Source of the DNA: Agelaius tricolor
Taxonomy: Eukaryota > Chordata > Aves > Passeriformes > Icteridae
Length of the DNA: 64,000 nucleotides
NCBI GenBank assembly: GCA_023055355.1
Contig: JALJCS010000029.1
Coordinates: forward strand, 8,495,001 to 8,559,000
Reading direction: 5' to 3'
Shown here: one piece after another, positions 62,901-64,000 of the stretch
How the letters are laid out: every line of letters starts with the position of its first letter
How positions within the stretch are numbered: the stretch's first letter is position 1
Translations under genes and position numbers: made by a program
The notes under the pieces: generated by a model
What the model was told of the DNA's origin: nothing
The model's input: the letters and a program-made list of their open reading frames with translations, nothing else
The model's database searches: none

Positions 62901-64000
62901 TATGAACCTACTGTCAAAAGTACTGACCGCTTTGTAGGGTCAGTAAGCACAGGTCCTCCAAGTGCTCCAGTTCAAAGTTGCTCTACCAGTTCAGGCTCCC
63001 AGAAAACAGTGGCTACAACTGGAAATAAAACTTACCAGCTGGATGCATCTCAGTCTACAGAAGGGAAACATTCCAGCAGTTCAGATTTAGTAGCCAAAGG
63101 TGCACTTTCTAAGGGAGAGAAGATCAAAGCCTCAAAGGACCCAGATTATTTGTCTCATACTTTTGTTTCTGGAGGAAGCTCCAAAGGGTCCACTCAGCCA
63201 ACCAGTTCATCAGCTATGGAAATGAATAAAATAGGAACCTTTCAAGAGTGTTCAGGATCATTTTCTTCCAAAGAAGCAATACCCTTTCCACCTTTGCATC
63301 AGAGGGGCCCAAGGAAAGACAGAGATCAGCACATGGAACCTTTACTGCCAGAGAAAACAACTGCGGTTGATGAGATGGATGCAAAAACCTTGAAGGCTGC
63401 TGGAGTAAACAATAGATCTCCTGCAGCAAGTGAGCAGGTAGTTACTGCCCCCAGAGATAAACGTCATAAAGGCAAAAAGTTAATGAAAGACAGTTTTAAA
63501 GAGAAGCATTCCCTGAAATCTCTTACAGAGACAAGTCAAGCAGTAGGCAGTGATGAACTGAAAGCAGACTTTGGCAATCAGGGTTTGGCAACTGAACAAA
63601 TTAGTCAGAGGTTATGTAATAATATTCCTGCTGAAAAAGCTGGTGATAAGTCTCCGTCTTCACAAGGGCCATCTAAAGGGACTGCAGTGCCGGCTGAAGC
63701 AGCCCCTAAGGAATCACAGGCACCCAGGAAACGCACCGTTAAAGTTACTCTGACTCCTCTCAAAATGGAAAGTGAAAACCAGGCTAAAAATGCACAGCAG
63801 GAAAGTGATGCTGAAACTCAGTCTGCAGGGGCAGACCTGGCTGCTTTGGCAGAGCCCTCCTCAGCTTCAGAAAGCCCAGAAGAGAACCCTGTAATTCAGG
63901 GAAGTCCAAATGAACCACCAACACAGGAATCTCAGAATAACACATATGAAAATTTGGCCATTCAAGATAACAGCTTGATGCTCCAGGATGGTGCTAAAGC
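35569..64000 (+). CDS. KMT2A: KMT2A (MLL), histone H3 lysine-4 methyltransferase, N-terminal ~2571 codons
   Basis: KMT2A is the nuclear, trithorax-type H3K4 methyltransferase that maintains HOX gene expression and works with menin, LEDGF, WDR5, RBBP5 and ASH2L. Coding exons 1-26 are complete and exon 27 runs off the right edge. All join in phase and match human KMT2A closely. Start: ATG at 35569-35571 in AAAGATGG context, beginning MAHSGRWRFPARPG. Encoded in order: menin motif, LEDGF motif, three AT-hooks, CXXC, PHD1-3, bromodomain, extended PHD and FYRN. By comparison with human, the taspase-1 cleavage sites lie some tens of residues past the edge, and FYRC, WIN motif and SET follow farther on. 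KMT2B/MLL4 is excluded by sequence and by the ATP5MG-KMT2A order. Confidence 0.97.
36443..36500. repeat. CTT/CCT trinucleotide microsatellite
   Basis: A pure pyrimidine tract apart from two G residues: CTT units, then CCT units, then CGTCGT and CCTCTTCCTCC. It lies at the start of KMT2A intron 1. Confidence 0.9.
36586..36623. repeat. T-rich homopolymer tract
   Basis: Thirty-eight bases of T interrupted by a few C. Such tracts are prone to length error in sequencing. Confidence 0.9.
39738..39768. repeat. 11-bp perfect inverted repeat (hairpin)
   Basis: AATTTGGGAAA at 39738-39748 pairs exactly with TTTCCCAAATT at 39758-39768 around a 9-nt loop, in KMT2A intron 1. Function unknown. Confidence 0.8.
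41945..42015. repeat. ~36-bp tandem duplication in KMT2A intron 1
   Basis: Two adjacent copies (41945-41980 and 41981-42015) share AGCCAGTATTAATGTT and GAAACATTAC, with a few differences, mostly at the ends. Confidence 0.9.
42834..42903 (+). CDS. KMT2A: KMT2A exon 2: LEDGF-binding motif
   Basis: 70 nt, phase 0 in and phase 1 out. It encodes DEQFLGFGSDEEVKVRSPTR, in which the two Phe and the acidic run match the human segment that binds the LEDGF/p75 integrase-binding domain in the menin complex. Only Arg-to-Lys substitutions are seen in the core. Confidence 0.94.
43934..46599 (+). CDS. KMT2A: KMT2A exon 3: AT-hooks and long basic/Ser-rich region
   Basis: A single 2666-nt exon (residues about 137-1025). 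It encodes three AT-hooks that grip AT-rich minor grooves: KPRGRPRSSSDR just after the exon start, KRRGRPPAL near 44095, and RRRGRPPSS near 44345. Later conserved blocks are RFIEDEDYDPPIKI, FRWTSLKHSRSEPQYFSS and NFRPPPLTPEDVGF, a Pro-rich run, a Lys/Arg/Glu/Asp-rich stretch near 46.05 kb, and ADKLPMTDKRVASLLKKAKA at the end. The donor is CACAG|gtactc at 46600. Confidence 0.95.
47863..51334 (+). CDS. KMT2A: KMT2A exons 4-8: CXXC zinc finger and basic linker
   Basis: Exons: 47863-48040, 48395-48629, 49683-49747, 50274-50645 and 51261-51334. Exons 5 and 6 encode the CXXC domain, which binds unmethylated CpG: RRCGQCSGCQVPEDCGVC, then NCLDKPKFGGRNIKKQCC, then KMRKCQNLQWMPS. All eight zinc-binding Cys are present and the KFGG loop is intact. 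Exon 7 is a Lys/Pro/Ser-rich linker that differs much more from human than its neighbours. Exon 8 is a 74-nt basic segment. Confidence 0.94.
49064..49078. repeat. Short telomere-like motif
   Basis: GGGTTAGGGTTAGGG, two and a half TTAGGG units, in KMT2A intron 5. Too short to be a telomeric remnant on its own. Confidence 0.6.
51948..56332 (+). CDS. KMT2A: KMT2A exons 9-15: PHD fingers 1-3
   Basis: Exons: 51948-52076, 52929-53042, 54105-54251, 54502-54597, 55385-55505, 55696-55809 and 56148-56332. PHD1 starts CFLCASSGHVEFVYCQVCC, PHD2 covers CHVCGRQHQATKQLLECNKC, and PHD3 covers CPLCDKCYDDDDYESKMMQC with WVHSKCENLS. PHD3 in human reads H3K4me2/3 and binds CYP33. Exon 12 has two possible acceptors three bases apart (tagcag). 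Introns 8 to 13 correspond by exon number to the human leukaemia breakpoint cluster region. Confidence 0.95.
53096..53115. repeat. (AAAT)n microsatellite
   Basis: A short A-rich run, AAAAATAAATAAATAAAAAT, in the intron after KMT2A exon 10. Confidence 0.85.
56889..58966 (+). CDS. KMT2A: KMT2A exons 16-19: bromodomain region
   Basis: Exons: 56889-57062, 57862-57972, 58222-58295 and 58773-58966. Together with exon 15 they encode the atypical bromodomain that packs against PHD3, including DFSDDIVKIIQAAINADGGQ, KKANSMVKSFFIRQMERVF and PWFSVKKSRFWEPNKV. Exon 19 encodes a Pro-rich linker (PDSPTPLHPPTPP) and also has two candidate acceptors three bases apart (cagcag), giving NSGM or NGM. Confidence 0.93.
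59275..61263 (+). CDS. KMT2A: KMT2A exons 20-25: extended PHD finger and FYRN
   Basis: Exons: 59275-59381, 59487-59624, 60132-60290, 60580-60697, 60777-60855 and 61103-61263. The extended PHD (ePHD) runs from CALCLKYGDDSANDAGRL through WTHVNCALWSAEVFEDDD and CEFCQKSGATVGCCLTSC to NYHFMCSR and KVYCQRH. FYRN follows in exons 23-25: SMTIDCLGILNDLSDCEDKL, FPIGYQCSRVYWSTTDARKR and CVYTCKI. After taspase cleavage FYRN holds the N- and C-terminal fragments together by pairing with FYRC, which lies outside the window. Confidence 0.95.
61891..64000 (+). CDS. KMT2A: KMT2A exons 26 and 27 (27 truncated by the window)
   Basis: Exon 26 is 61891-62076; exon 27 starts at 62692 and stays open to the last base. 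Both encode long disordered Ser/Pro/Lys-rich sequence. Conserved anchors are VTHEIVTVGDPLLSSGLKSI, GSRRHSTSSLS, and APRKRTVKVTLTPLKME at about 63.73 kb. Between the anchors the sequence differs widely from human. The last residues (SLMLQDGAK) align with the human segment about 65 residues before the first taspase-1 site. Confidence 0.92.

Overview
This is a vertebrate nuclear genomic window, almost certainly from a bird. The evidence is intron-split genes with GT-AG junctions, small introns, CpG-rich promoters, a CR1 LINE 3' end near 16.7 kb, and a gene set matching the chromosome 24 / human 11q23 neighbourhood. There are no bacterial, phage or CRISPR features. Exon coordinates below were derived by hand from open frames, splice consensus, phase continuity and remembered similarity to the human proteins; no alignment program was run.

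Layout, left to right. (1) 1193-12381, plus strand: the last 16 coding exons of USP28, a deubiquitinase, including a 62-codon phase-0 cassette-type exon at 6300-6485. The 5' exons lie outside the window. (2) 15328-16002, minus strand: CLDN25, an intronless claudin convergent with USP28. (3) 18206-20274, plus strand: an inward-rectifier potassium channel of the GIRK (Kir3) type that matches none of the mammalian Kir3.1-3.4 sequences I can recall. It has an arginine just before its TIGYG filter, a GC-AG intron and an uncertain N-terminus. (4) 21912-30992, plus strand: UBE4A, a complete 19-coding-exon U-box ubiquitin ligase (about 1076 aa). (5) 31705-32777, plus strand: ATP5MG, three coding exons, 107 aa. 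(6) 35569-64000 and beyond, plus strand: KMT2A (MLL), coding exons 1 to part of 27, about 2571 codons. It covers the menin and LEDGF contacts, AT-hooks, CXXC, three PHD fingers, bromodomain, extended PHD and FYRN. The window stops before the taspase-1 sites, FYRC and SET domain.

The genes do not form one pathway. UBE4A, ATP5MG and KMT2A keep the order and orientation they have on human 11q23.3, and USP28/CLDN25 keep their human partnership. In human these two groups are megabases apart, so their direct junction here, with the extra channel gene between them, is the main structural oddity.

I found no wholly new biological system. The items most worth checking are the channel gene (pore arginine, start, GC-AG intron), a pair of about 92-bp interspersed repeats in UBE4A introns, a possible intronic polyadenylation form of UBE4A, and a lone Pol III B-box with hairpins in the ATP5MG promoter.
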